Shown: positions 9,222 to 18,192, counted from the stretch's first letter. The stretch is 64,000 nt of DNA from Bradyrhizobium hereditatis (GCF_020329435.1 NZ_JAGKJK010000004.1:186001-250000); one strand, 5' to 3'. The notes: a model not told the origin generated them from the sequence alone. Program-made: numbers and translations.

Positions 9222-9611
9222 TCAATCCAGGCAAACGACAGCTTCGATCTCAACCAGCATCCGCGGATCAATGAGCTTGCTGACCTCGACAAGCGTTGCT
9301 GCCGGCCGGCCGCTGAAATAGGGAAAACGGATGTCGCGCGTATCGCGGTTAAATCGATCGATGTCGGTCGTGAAGATGGTGAACTTGACGAGCTTATCGA
9401 ACGAGGTTTCTGCGTGTTCGAGAATGTCTGCCAGATTGGCAAAACATTGCGCCACTTGCGCCCGCATATCGCCGTCGCCCACAACGTTTCCGTCCGCGTC
9501 GCGCGCGGTAATCCCGGCGGTGTGCAACAGCCGACCGGACGAAATTACGCCGAGCGAAAACGGCACCGTCGTCTCAAAATGCTTTCCCAGCGTCAGGACT
9601 GTCCTGGCCAT
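9222..9611 (-). CDS. RidA (YjgF/YER057c/UK114) family protein
   Basis: A 129-aa Rid-family protein. The fold is recognisable from LLHTAGITARDADGNVVGDG, QVAQCFANLADILEHAETS and the C-terminal RPAATLVEV...LVEIEAVVCL. The Arg in RPAATLVEV is at the position of the ligand-binding arginine of imine/enamine deaminases. Family members hydrolyse reactive 2-aminoacrylate-type intermediates or act in specific catabolic operons. It is first in a likely operon with the Fe-S protein (6-bp gap) and Crp-type regulator, which favours a pathway-specific role over housekeeping. Confidence 0.85.
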   Translation of the reverse strand: MARTVLTLGKHFETTVPFSLGVISSGRLLHTAGITARDADGNVVGDGDMRAQVAQCFANLADILEHAETSFDKLVKFTIFTTDIDRFNRDTRDIRFPYFSGRPAATLVEVSKLIDPRMLVEIEAVVCLD

Positions 9612-9714
9612 GCGCCCTCCTCGCTTCCATTCAAAGTCGATGCGAGGCTAGCGCAGGCCTGCGGAATCCTGTGTTAAGTAGTAGGCATTCGCGCCACGGA
9701 AAATCGGCGGCCGG

Positions 9715-11451
9715 TCAGCCGCGAGATTTTTTCTTTTTCTTCTTGCCGGAGGGTGGCTTCGGGTTCTCGACCCGTTCGCGAATCTCCTCGCGCGGCGGGC
9801 TGCTCTTCATCGCCTCGATGCGGATGCTGTCTTCCTTGTCGGGACGGCGGATGCGCGCGGCAAAGCGCCGGGCAACGCGCGCGGCAACCTCGAACTCGGT
9901 GACGCTATCGAGGATGCGGATGGTGCCGACGTCTTCCTTCTTGATGCTGCCGCGGCGGCACAGCATCGGCAAGAGCCAGCGTGCTTCGGCGTTCTTGCGG
10001 CGGCCAATCGCGGCGGTGAACCATACGCTGTCCTCTGCCATGCGATGACGAGCCGAGGATTTTCTTGGCTTAGACTCGCGTTCGGCCGCGCGATCCGCCC
10101 TCTCCCGTGCACGTTCAGCACGCGACTTGACGCGGTCCTCGCCGGGATCGGCAATGTCCTCGGGCGAAGGCAACCGCGCGCGGTAGAGCCGCGCCAGCGC
10201 GATGGCAATTTCTTCCGCCGACCGTTCGGCAAGCAGAGCCTGCGCGAGCGCCTGATCGTCGGCTGCTGCCTCCGCCGCGAAGATATCGTCCCGCAGCAGC
10301 CGCTCCTGATCGAGTTTTCTGATATCATCGGGCTGCGGCGCGATACCCCAGGCCGCATCGATGCCGGCGAGCTTGAGCAACATGTCCGCGCGGCGGCGGC
10401 GGGCTGACGGCACCAGCAAGATGCTGACACCCTTGCGGCCTGCTCGCCCGGTGCGCCCGGAACGATGCTGCATGACTTCCGGATCGTTCGGCAGATCGGC
10501 GTGGATGACAAGATCGAGTTTTGGCAGATCAATGCCGCGCGCGGCGACGTCGGTCGCGACGCAGATCCGGACTCGTCCGTCGCGCAGCGCCTGCAGCGCC
10601 TGCGTCCGCTCGTTCTGGGTCAGTTCGCCCGATAGCGCCACGACCGAGAAGCCGCGCTCCAGAAGCGTTGCCTGCAGATGCCGCACCGCCTCGCGCGTGT
10701 TGCAGAATACCAGCGCGCCAGGAGAATCGAAAAAGCGCAGGAGATTGACGATGGCGTGCTCGGCATCACCAGCGGCGATGCGGATCGCGCGATACTCAAT
10801 GTCGGCATGGCCGCCCTCATCGCCCGCGACTTCGATGCGGAAGGCGTGCTCCTGATATTCCTTCGCCAGATCGACGATGCCGGGCGGCAGAGTGGCCGAG
10901 AACAGCAGCGTGCGCCGGCTTTCGGGAGTCGCCTGAAGGATGAATTCGATGTCCTCGCGAAAGCCGAGATCGAGCATTTCGTCGGCCTCGTCGAGCACGA
11001 TCGCCTTCAGTTCCGAAACGTCGAGCCGGCCACGCCGCAGGTGATCACAGAGCCGCCCCGGCGTGCCGACCACGATGTGCGCGCCTATGGCCAGCTCCCG
11101 CTGCTCGCGGCGCGGGTCCATGCCGCCGACGCAGGAAACCACGCGTGCGTCCGCATGCCGGTAGAGCCAGGCGAGTTCGCGGTGCACCTGAAGCGCTAGT
11201 TCACGGGTCGGCGCGACAATCAGCGCCAGCGGCGCGGCGGCCCGCTCGAACCGCTCGGTGCCGGCCAAAAGGTTACTGGCGACAGCCAGACCGTAGGCAA
11301 CCGTCTTACCCGAGCCGGTCTGCGCCGAAACCAGGAGGTCGCGGCCATCCGCATCCTCGGCCAGCACCGCCGTCTGCACCGGCGTCAGCCGTTCGAAATT
11401 ACGCTCCGCCAAGGCTCGCGCGAGCGGCGGATAAGTGGTCAGGATTGTCAC
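9715..11451 (-). CDS. DEAD-box RNA helicase with DbpA-like RNA-binding domain
   Basis: A 578-aa ATP-dependent RNA helicase. Motifs in order: Q-motif region FERLTPVQTAVL (~19-30), Walker A AQTGSGKT (~43-50), PTRELA, GTPGR, DEAD, SAT, then helicase C with ATDVAARGID and HRSGRTGRAGR. An Arg/Glu-rich linker follows (~430-465). A C-terminal region with AIGRRKNAEARWLLPMLCRRGSIKKEDVGTIRI resembles the DbpA-type RRM that binds 23S rRNA. The last 20 residues are Lys/Pro-rich. It is likely involved in ribosome assembly or cold-related RNA remodelling. It appears monocistronic. Confidence 0.9.
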   Translation of the reverse strand: MTILTTYPPLARALAERNFERLTPVQTAVLAEDADGRDLLVSAQTGSGKTVAYGLAVASNLLAGTERFERAAAPLALIVAPTRELALQVHRELAWLYRHADARVVSCVGGMDPRREQRELAIGAHIVVGTPGRLCDHLRRGRLDVSELKAIVLDEADEMLDLGFREDIEFILQATPESRRTLLFSATLPPGIVDLAKEYQEHAFRIEVAGDEGGHADIEYRAIRIAAGDAEHAIVNLLRFFDSPGALVFCNTREAVRHLQATLLERGFSVVALSGELTQNERTQALQALRDGRVRICVATDVAARGIDLPKLDLVIHADLPNDPEVMQHRSGRTGRAGRKGVSILLVPSARRRRADMLLKLAGIDAAWGIAPQPDDIRKLDQERLLRDDIFAAEAAADDQALAQALLAERSAEEIAIALARLYRARLPSPEDIADPGEDRVKSRAERARERADRAAERESKPRKSSARHRMAEDSVWFTAAIGRRKNAEARWLLPMLCRRGSIKKEDVGTIRILDSVTEFEVAARVARRFAARIRRPDKEDSIRIEAMKSSPPREEIRERVENPKPPSGKKKKKKSRG

Positions 11452-11677
11452 GAGAAATCAGACCTTAGTTGGCTGTATCAGCCGGAAAAATGGTGAATAT
11501 CGCTCCGAACCGAAACGGCTCGACGCTAGCGCAAACAAGCGCGGCGGCACGGCCCGACGGATGTGAGTGAGGTGGGGATGCTTTAGGCGATATCCATCCC
11601 GCACGCCACTCATTCTTTGCAGATCAGCCGATCACTTCTAAACTGGTTTCAGGAAATTCAACGGAGGGGCCGCCACC

Positions 11678-12397
11678 GTAACCGCGTTCAAGACCATTCG
11701 CGCCCGCGCCGAGAAGCGCAAGGGCGGCCCCAAGGCGCTCGCCAAACTGCTGCCGCCCAAGCCCGACCCGAAGGCGCTCGCCAAGCTCAGCGACGACCGC
11801 ATCCTTGCCGAAATGACCAAGCGGGTGTTCTCGGCGGGCTTTGCCTGGAGCGTGATCGAGAACAAATGGCCGGGCTTCGAAAAGGCGTTTCTTGGCTTCA
11901 AGCCAGGCCCGCTATCGCTGAAGCCGGACGAATTCTGGGACGATCTGATGAAGGACACGCGCATCGTCCGCAACGGCGCCAAGATCACGTCGGTGCGCGC
12001 CAACGCCGCTTTCGTCCGCGACATTGCCAAGGAGCACGGCAGCTTCGGCAGGTTCCTGGCGAACTGGCCGTCGTCCGACGAGGCCGGGCTGCTCGAACTG
12101 CTCGCCAAGCGCGGCAGCCGGCTCGGCGGCAATACCGGGCAGATGATGCTGCGCTTCCTCGGCTGGGATGGCTTCGTCACCTCCAAAGACGTCGTGCTGT
12201 GCCTGCGCGATGCCGGGCTCGACCTCGCCGAGACCGTTACCTCCAAGCGCGACCTCGCCAAAGTGCAGGCGCAGTTCAACGCATGGGCCGAGGAGACCGG
12301 GCTTTCTTATGTGCAGCTCTCGCGGATTTGTGCGCTGTCGATCGGCGAGAATTATTCGGCGGAGAAGCTCGAGAGCATGATGGGCGGCGACGAATGA
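11678..12397 (+). CDS. DNA-3-methyladenine glycosylase I-like, apparent start codon lost (GTA)
   Basis: A base-excision repair enzyme of the Tag-like HhH superfamily: FAWSVIENKWPGFEKAF, SVRANAAFVRDI and RFLGWDGFV are recognisable. The first in-frame ATG is at 11813 (194 aa), but the frame upstream reads as coding from 11678 (TAFKTIRARAEKRKGGPKA, typical of homologues). GGAGG lies eleven bases before 11678, where an ATG or GTG is expected, yet the codon is GTA. No ATG, GTG or TTG occurs between the stop at 11639 and 11813. Either the start has mutated, the base is a sequencing error, or a shortened protein is made. It is convergent with the rhodanese gene. Confidence 0.75.
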   Translation, partial: VTAFKTIRARAEKRKGGPKALAKLLPPKPDPKALAKLSDDRILAEMTKRVFSAGFAWSVIENKWPGFEKAFLGFKPGPLSLKPDEFWDDLMKDTRIVRNGAKITSVRANAAFVRDIAKEHGSFGRFLANWPSSDEAGLLELLAKRGSRLGGNTGQMMLRFLGWDGFVTSKDVVLCLRDAGLDLAETVTSKRDLAKVQAQFNAWAEETGLSYVQLSRICALSIGENYSAEKLESMMGGDE

Positions 12398-12436
12398 TCC
12401 GCCTTCGCTCTTCGAGCTTCGGCGGGACAAGTCCGA

Positions 12437-13669
12437 TCAAATAACGAAGAACCCATGCGTGCCGTCGCGGCGAAGCTGTTCGACGAGGCCGTATTCCCAG
12501 TCGAGATAGGCCTGCATTGCGCTTTCCTTGACATCGGTGCCTTCGTAGGGACGGCGGTAGCGATGTGACGGATCAGGCTTGGGAATCGCCTGCGGCGGCC
12601 CGACCTCCAGCGCGCCGTCATAGCCGCCTTCGAGCACGTAAACCTCCCACCCCATCTGCGCGAGCCAGGATGCGGTCATGTCGGCGCGGACGCTTCTGTC
12701 ATCTGTCAGCACGATGCGCGCGCCGCGCACCGGCGCGGCCATGTCGATCTCCTGCACCAGTTGCCCGCCGGCATAATGGCGGAAGCCGACAAGATGGCCC
12801 GCGGTGTATTCCTCCTCCGAACGTACGTCGAAGCGGTACAGCGTGCGACCGGCCTGTGCCTGCAGCGCTGCCATTTCGGTAAGGCCGATGTGCCGGACGC
12901 CGGCGCGATAGGCGACGTCGCGCGCACCGGCTTCGCCGCCGGAGATCACGCCGATCTCGCCGCGCCTGTCGGCGCCATGTTCGAGCTTCTGTTTGGCTAG
13001 CGTCCAGCCGATCGTCCCATTGCGCAGCGCCCATACCTTGTTGGTGACGCCGGCATTGATCAGCGACTGCGTACCGATGATCGAACGGGTGCGGCCGGCG
13101 CAATTGACGATGATGGTGGTTTCCGGATCAGGCGCGGCGCGGCCCGCGCGCAAGACCAGCTCCGCGCCGGGCACGCTGATCGAGCCCGGGATATTCATGG
13201 TTGCGTATTCGTCGAAGCGGCGGACGTCGAGAATTTGGATATTGGCGCCGCTCGCGATCAGCGCACTGACCTCCTCGGCGGCAAGCGAAGGCGTGTGCCG
13301 CCGCGCCTCCACCAGTTCGCCGAACGCTTTCGCATAGGAATTGACGTCCTGGAAAAGTTCATAGCCGGCCAACTTCCAGCCCTGTAGCCCACCATCGAGC
13401 TGGCGAACATTGCTGTAGCCCAGCGCCGTCAGCTGGTCCGCAGCCGCGGCGACGAGGCCTTCGCCGTCATCATAGAGCACGATCGGAACACCCTTGCGCG
13501 GCAGCCGCGCTTTCGCCTCCAGCGCGATGCGATCGGCCGCCATGTTGGCGGCAAACAGCGGATGGCCAGTAGCGAAGACGGCCTCGTGCCTGACATCGAG
13601 CAGCGCGATTTCCTCGCGCAGCAGCAGCGCGGTGCGGACTTGCGAAGGACTTACGGACGGGATGGTCAT
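12437..13669 (-). CDS. Multidomain rhodanese-like protein
   Basis: A ~410-aa protein with three rhodanese-like domains in series (about 1-110, 125-230, 255-360). Only the middle one keeps the catalytic cysteine loop (VNCAGRTRS). The first has YDDGEG and the third LTDDRSVRAD at that position, so they are probably structural or regulatory. Likely role: sulfur transfer or sulfide/thiosulfate handling. ATG 13669 starts a family-like N-terminus. However, a strong AAAGGAGGA lies ~28 bases upstream of it, inside an in-frame extension from 13714, so the true start is uncertain. It is divergent from a LysR gene that may control it. Confidence 0.83.
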   Translation of the reverse strand: MTIPSVSPSQVRTALLLREEIALLDVRHEAVFATGHPLFAANMAADRIALEAKARLPRKGVPIVLYDDGEGLVAAAADQLTALGYSNVRQLDGGLQGWKLAGYELFQDVNSYAKAFGELVEARRHTPSLAAEEVSALIASGANIQILDVRRFDEYATMNIPGSISVPGAELVLRAGRAAPDPETTIIVNCAGRTRSIIGTQSLINAGVTNKVWALRNGTIGWTLAKQKLEHGADRRGEIGVISGGEAGARDVAYRAGVRHIGLTEMAALQAQAGRTLYRFDVRSEEEYTAGHLVGFRHYAGGQLVQEIDMAAPVRGARIVLTDDRSVRADMTASWLAQMGWEVYVLEGGYDGALEVGPPQAIPKPDPSHRYRRPYEGTDVKESAMQAYLDWEYGLVEQLRRDGTHGFFVI

Positions 13670-13833
13670 GAAGCGTGAGTTCCAGATGAGGATTTGTTCC
13701 TCCTTTAACAGCATCGCTAGACGCGCGTCACGCCAAGCAAGGCATTAACTCTCTTGCCGTCGAACATTGAACCGATTGCACCGACCTGCGCGAAACGGCA
13801 TATGATGCCACCAAGCGAGCAGCCGGGCATCCG

Positions 13834-14757
13834 ATGGACCTCAAACAATTGCGCACTTTCCGCGCCGTAGCCGAGCTCGGCAGCCTGAGCAAGGCGGCCG
13901 ACCGGCTGCGTGCCGCGCAGCCCGCGCTCAGCCGGCATATCAAGCTGCTGGAGCACGAGCTTCGCGCCGAGCTGTTCGTTCGCAACGGGCGCGGTATGCT
14001 GCTAACCAGCGCGGGGCGCATGCTGCTCGACCGCACCACCGGCCTGATCCGCCAGATCGAGCAGGTCAGCGACGACCTCAAATCCGCCAACGGCAATCCG
14101 TCGGGTCGCGTCATTCTCGGGCTGGTGCCGACCGTGAGCGCAGTATTGTCCGGGCGGTTTGCCCGGTGCGTCCTTGACGAATTTCCTGACATCTCGCTAC
14201 GCCTCGTGGAGAGCTATGGCGGACATCTGGTCGAATGGCTGCACCGCGGCGAAATGGATCTCGCGATCATCTACGGGCCCGCGGTCGATCTTCATCTTCA
14301 GGTCCAGTCGATTGGACGCGAGGATATCGTTGCGGTCGGGCCGCCGGGATCGGGCCTGAACCGGAGGAAGCAGGTCGATCTGAAGTGGCTGGTGAAGCAG
14401 AAACTGATCCTGCCTAGCATCTCGCACGGCTTGCGTGCGCTGTTGGAGAAGGCATTGGCGCGCGAAAAGCTGAAACTCGACGCCATGATCGAGGTCGATT
14501 CCTATCGCGCCCAGATCAGCCTGATGGAAGAAGGGCTCGGCTATACGCTCTTACCGCCGTCGGCGATCCGCGCCGAGGTCGCTGCGAAACGCCTGGAGAT
14601 GGCTGCCGTCAGCCCATCGGTGTCGCGCGAACTGATCCTGGCCTCGCCGATCGCCCATCCGCCGTCGGTCGCGACGACGACCATTGCGACGCTGATCGTA
14701 TCAGAGATTCAGGAGCTCTCCCGGCAAGGGCGCTGGAAGATCAACATGACTGCGTAG
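13834..14757 (+). CDS. LysR-family transcriptional regulator
   Basis: A 307-aa LysR regulator. The N-terminal winged helix-turn-helix is clear (MDLKQLRTFRAVAELGSLSK, then AADRLRAAQPALSRHIKLLE), followed by a periplasmic-binding-like effector domain from about residue 90. It is divergent from the rhodanese gene (165 bp between starts), the classic arrangement for LysR autoregulation and control of the neighbour. Its 3' end faces the TPP enzyme genes 14 bp away. The effector is unknown; it could control either neighbour. Confidence 0.9.
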   Translation: MDLKQLRTFRAVAELGSLSKAADRLRAAQPALSRHIKLLEHELRAELFVRNGRGMLLTSAGRMLLDRTTGLIRQIEQVSDDLKSANGNPSGRVILGLVPTVSAVLSGRFARCVLDEFPDISLRLVESYGGHLVEWLHRGEMDLAIIYGPAVDLHLQVQSIGREDIVAVGPPGSGLNRRKQVDLKWLVKQKLILPSISHGLRALLEKALAREKLKLDAMIEVDSYRAQISLMEEGLGYTLLPPSAIRAEVAAKRLEMAAVSPSVSRELILASPIAHPPSVATTTIATLIVSEIQELSRQGRWKINMTA

Positions 14758-14771
14758 TGAGGCGGCGCGCG

Positions 14772-15371
14772 TCAATTGAACAGCGCCTCGTCTCCCAGAA
14801 CCGACTGCCGGAATCGCGTCGTCAGGATCACGCCGTCGGCCGGTGGCATCACGAACACCAGCGCCTCCGGATCGACCTTGATCTGCGCGAAGACCGTTCC
14901 TCGTCCCGCATGCGCAAGCTCGCGGAGCTCCGTGACTTCGGCCATCGTGCGGACAATACGCGAGGTGCGGATGCCGCAGGCGGTGGCGATGGCGGAAAGA
15001 TCGACGCCGGAAGCCGTCGGAGTTTTCTGCATGCCGGTCTCGCCGAAGCGCTCGTTGTCGAGCACGGCGATCGCGAGATTCTTCGGCGCCTCCACCGCGA
15101 TCGTGGCGAGCGAGCCGACATTCATCAGCATCTCGCCATCGCCGGTGATCACCAGCACCTTGCGCTTGGGCTGCGCCAGTGCCAGCCCAAGGCCTATCAT
15201 GGAGGCGCCGCCCATGGCGCCCCAGAGCGGAAAATTGTTGGGATGATCGCCGGCGGCCGAAACGTCCCAGTTCGGCGCGCCGAGCCCGGCGATGACGAGG
15301 AGATCGGCGCGGTCGCGCAACAATTCGTTGACGACGTCGCGGCGATGCAGAAGCGCGTTCGGATTGTTCAT
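14772..15371 (-). CDS. TPP-dependent decarboxylase, C-terminal (beta) subunit
   Basis: A 199-aa thiamine pyrophosphate-binding domain protein. The TPP/Mg motif GDGEMLMN continues to LDNERFGETG, the expected GDG-to-N spacing. It is the size of the beta subunit of sulfopyruvate or phosphonopyruvate decarboxylase-type enzymes. It overlaps the alpha gene by 4 bp (ATGA), so the two are translationally coupled and form one enzyme. Likely reaction: decarboxylation of a 3-substituted pyruvate (sulfo-, phosphono- or related). The exact substrate is not visible. Confidence 0.85.
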   Translation of the reverse strand: MNNPNALLHRRDVVNELLRDRADLLVIAGLGAPNWDVSAAGDHPNNFPLWGAMGGASMIGLGLALAQPKRKVLVITGDGEMLMNVGSLATIAVEAPKNLAIAVLDNERFGETGMQKTPTASGVDLSAIATACGIRTSRIVRTMAEVTELRELAHAGRGTVFAQIKVDPEALVFVMPPADGVILTTRFRQSVLGDEALFN

Positions 15372-15934
15372 TTGCCGGCGAGCTCCTTGAAGTTCTTGGC
15401 GCCGAGCACGCGCTGGCCGATCAGAACTGCCACCGGTTTCCAGGTGTTGAAGGCAAGGTTGGCCGCGCCCTGCACGGCCGAGGCGACGAGGTGGGGCTCA
15501 TCGACCTTGTTGACGATCACGCCCATGGCTTCGAGCGAAGGACGCGTGCCCTGCCCCATCGGAATCTGCCACGGATTGAACTCGCCCCAGTCACCGCGCA
15601 TGGTGACGATCATGAGTAGGGGCATGTGGCAAATCACCGGCAGCGAAAGCATGTTGATGCAGTTGCCGACGCCGCTCGACTGCAACAACAGCACGCCGCG
15701 CTCACCGCCGAGCCAGGCGCCAGCCAGCATCGCCACGCCCTCTTCCTCTGTCGTCAGCGTCACGACGCGGGTTTCCGGATCGGCCTCGAAGGCGCGGATC
15801 AGGCGGCTGTGGCCGGCGTCCGGCACCATTGCGACCTGGCGGATGCCGGCGTCCTTGAGCACGCGATAGATCTCGTCCGGCCATGTCGGCGGCGCGGGTG
15901 CCGCCTCACTCCGTGATTTTGCTGGTTCCGCCAT
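15368..15934 (-). CDS. TPP-binding decarboxylase, N-terminal (alpha) subunit
   Basis: A 188-aa PYR-domain subunit. LTTEEEGVAMLAGAWLGG contains the conserved Glu that activates TPP, and VLLLQSSGVGNCINML is the typical glycine-rich segment. Together with the overlapping downstream gene it makes a split TPP decarboxylase of the sulfopyruvate/phosphonopyruvate type. In fused relatives both domains are one chain. The start ATG at 15934 is followed by a short low-complexity leader (about 17 residues) before the domain begins. The 539-bp region upstream must contain the promoter. Confidence 0.84.
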   Translation of the reverse strand: MAEPAKSRSEAAPAPPTWPDEIYRVLKDAGIRQVAMVPDAGHSRLIRAFEADPETRVVTLTTEEEGVAMLAGAWLGGERGVLLLQSSGVGNCINMLSLPVICHMPLLMIVTMRGDWGEFNPWQIPMGQGTRPSLEAMGVIVNKVDEPHLVASAVQGAANLAFNTWKPVAVLIGQRVLGAKNFKELAGK

Positions 15935-16473
15935 CGGGCTCGGTTTCCTCTGCGATTCCTAAAGTTGAGTTGCGCGGGAGAATAGATCGCGGCCGGAATT
16001 CAAGGAATTTGAATGTGGACATGGCTTCTATCGCAAAATTGAAAGGCTGTTTGGCGCGCGATATCGACCTCAGGGTTGGAGGCACCGCCTTGCGTGGCTC
16101 TCCTCGCGATGAATCTTGGACGAGGCAGCAAACCATCGCGCATGACGGGGCAACGACTACGTCGACCTGCACTCTCGACCTGCGGCGGGAAAGATCACGC
16201 ATGTAGCACTCGCGGCTGCCGCGGCCCACGTCCGCGCCATCCCTCTCGCTTAAGTTGCAACGAGCGACCCGGGATCGCCTGGAGCATCCATGCAAGCGGC
16301 TCGAGCCGGAAGCGATCGCTCTTGAAATGGCTGGAAACCTAACATTGTCGGGAGGTTCTTGAGCGGTGTCACCGATAGGCATTGGCACAATTTCAGCGAG
16401 TATCGAAATTTTGTTCTTGATTTGTTCGAGATCGCCAAGCAGATTACCTCGTGTCAAATGTCAGAGGTTTTCG
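15935..16473. other. Intergenic region between TPP genes and AAA+ gene
   Basis: Divergent intergenic region of 539 bp. Frames present on both strands lack protein-like character. It should hold promoters for both sides, but no clear -35/-10 pair is recognised. A GG-N10-GC stretch near 16383-16397 only weakly resembles a sigma-54 site. Confidence 0.4.
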
Positions 16474-18192
16474 ATGAACAGCATTCAGATTGGCTATGCT
16501 CGGCTTGTCATTCACGACGATAAGGATACGCCCCAGGATTTTGTCATCAGTCTTCTCCGCACTGTCTTCAGTCAATCGCTGAGCGATGCGATCGAGCTGA
16601 TGGCGACAATTGAAATGACCGGTAAAGCGGTTTGCGGAACGTATCCGCGCGCCGTTGCTGATGCGCTCTTGCAGGCCTCGCAGGAACGTATTCAGGCAGC
16701 GGGCCACCGGCTGGTGATGACGGCCGAGGTTAGCGAGGACGGAGAACCTGACCGATGCAGATTGTGCGGGAGTTTTGCGGGTGACCAAATCTGCCTGCTG
16801 AGCAACGTGGCGCCGATCTGTGACGATTGCACATTGGCCGTTGCGAACAATATAGGTGAACTCACGCGAACAAAGCAGTTCAATTTTGCCAGTGCGGCCC
16901 TCGAGTGGCACTTCGCCGGCATTCCTCGGGACCAGTTGATCGCAACGTCGCGGCAGTTTCCCGGGCATATGCGCCCGGAAGTTCAAGCTGCGGTGGACAA
17001 GCTGTTTTCGGCCTCACCGATCCGTTTCTTTGGCATTCACGAGCGCTACCGCTACGAGACGCTTACATTCGCGTCCCTGAACAGGTTTGGTGAAACGGCG
17101 CATGCTATCGCGCCGGCGCAATATCAGGAGGTGGAGATCGGCGAGGCCAAGCCAGTGAAGTGCCTCGAAAATGGATTATGGCTGTGTGCCACCGATGGCG
17201 ATTTGCACTACGCGGTACTGCTGTCGGCTCATCGCGAGCACGGAGAAGAAACAGGCGTTCGCATCGAAATCCTCGCTCCTGCCGGACCGGCAAGCGCCGA
17301 GCTTGTGAAGCGCTCGTTTTCCGAGATCGAGAAAGCGGTCGACACCGCGCGTTGCTATCGCGGCAAGGTTCTCTCATTTGACGCCGACGCTAGTTACCGC
17401 GGAAGATCGCGAGGCCTCATGGTCCACAAGCTGCCGCGCATTGAACGCGCAAGCGTGATCCTGCCGGAGGCGACCTTGAAGCTGCTTGACCGCAACGTCC
17501 TTAACTTTGTGGAAGGCCGCGCACAACTACGCCGGCTCGGACAGTCCACCCGCAAAGGCATCTTGCTGTATGGGCCGCCCGGCACCGGTAAGACGCATAC
17601 CATCCGTTACCTCGCCAGCAACTTGGCCGGCCACACGACATTGATCATCACGGCGGGTCAGATCGGCTTGCTCGGAGCCTACATGAACCTTGCTCGTCTG
17701 CTGCAGCCGACAATGGTCGTGATCGAAGACGCGGATCTCATTGCGCGCAATCGCGAGACGATGGGACCCTGCGAGGAGACCTTGCTGAACAGGCTGCTCA
17801 ACGAAATGGACGGCCTCAAGGAGGATGCCGATATCCTCTTTGTCCTCACCACCAATCGGCCCGAACAACTCGAGGGCGCGCTGGCCAATCGACCGGGCCG
17901 GATCGACCAGGCAATCGAGATCCCGCTCCCCGACGAGGTCGGCCGCAGGAAGCTGATCCAGCTCTACGGCAAGGGGCTAGCCCTCGATGAAACTCTTGTC
18001 AGCGAGGCAACGCATCGCACCAAGGGCGTCAGCGCCGCCTTCATCAAGGAATTGATGCGACGCACCGCACAGGCGAGTATCGACCGGGATGGCGGGACAA
18101 CGATCCGGCCCATCGATCTCGGCGAAGCACTCGATGACATGCTTTTCGCGAGCGGCAAGCTCAACGTCAAACTGCTTGGAGGAAAGGTATGA
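16474..18192 (+). CDS. ClpS-like / zinc-finger / AAA+ ATPase fusion protein
   Basis: A 572-aa protein with an unusual architecture. Residues ~7-87 resemble the ClpS adaptor: LVIHDDKDTPQDFV matches its NDDxTPxxFV region and GKAVCGTYPRAVAD its C-terminal half. Residues ~95-119 hold CRLC...CDDC, a four-Cys zinc motif like that of ClpX. A ~220-residue middle region has no recognised domain. A single AAA+ module follows: Walker A GPPGTGKT near residue 366, Walker B-like VVIEDAD, sensor LTTNRPE and RPGRID, closest to FtsH/Cdc48-type AAA. No protease site is visible. ATG 16474 has AGAGG upstream; a GTG at 16366 adds 36 atypical residues. Probable role: ATP-driven remodelling or delivery of proteins selected by the ClpS-like part. 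Confidence 0.82.
   Translation: MNSIQIGYARLVIHDDKDTPQDFVISLLRTVFSQSLSDAIELMATIEMTGKAVCGTYPRAVADALLQASQERIQAAGHRLVMTAEVSEDGEPDRCRLCGSFAGDQICLLSNVAPICDDCTLAVANNIGELTRTKQFNFASAALEWHFAGIPRDQLIATSRQFPGHMRPEVQAAVDKLFSASPIRFFGIHERYRYETLTFASLNRFGETAHAIAPAQYQEVEIGEAKPVKCLENGLWLCATDGDLHYAVLLSAHREHGEETGVRIEILAPAGPASAELVKRSFSEIEKAVDTARCYRGKVLSFDADASYRGRSRGLMVHKLPRIERASVILPEATLKLLDRNVLNFVEGRAQLRRLGQSTRKGILLYGPPGTGKTHTIRYLASNLAGHTTLIITAGQIGLLGAYMNLARLLQPTMVVIEDADLIARNRETMGPCEETLLNRLLNEMDGLKEDADILFVLTTNRPEQLEGALANRPGRIDQAIEIPLPDEVGRRKLIQLYGKGLALDETLVSEATHRTKGVSAAFIKELMRRTAQASIDRDGGTTIRPIDLGEALDDMLFASGKLNVKLLGGKV

Noticed and set aside
14757..15869. A 370-codon open frame on the plus strand opposite the TPP decarboxylase genes
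   Set aside because: Arg/Ala-rich shadow of high-GC genes; the minus-strand frames carry clear TPP motifs and a coupled overlap.
16383..16397. Sigma-54-like GG-N10-GC site before the AAA+ gene
   Set aside because: Only TGGCAC and the GC dinucleotide match; the -12 element is wrong. Not enough to call a promoter.
16366..16473. GTG 16366 as start of the AAA+ gene, with GGGAGG upstream
   Set aside because: The extra 36 residues do not look like a domain, spacing to GGGAGG is long, and ATG 16474 with AGAGG begins directly at the ClpS-like part. It remains possible.
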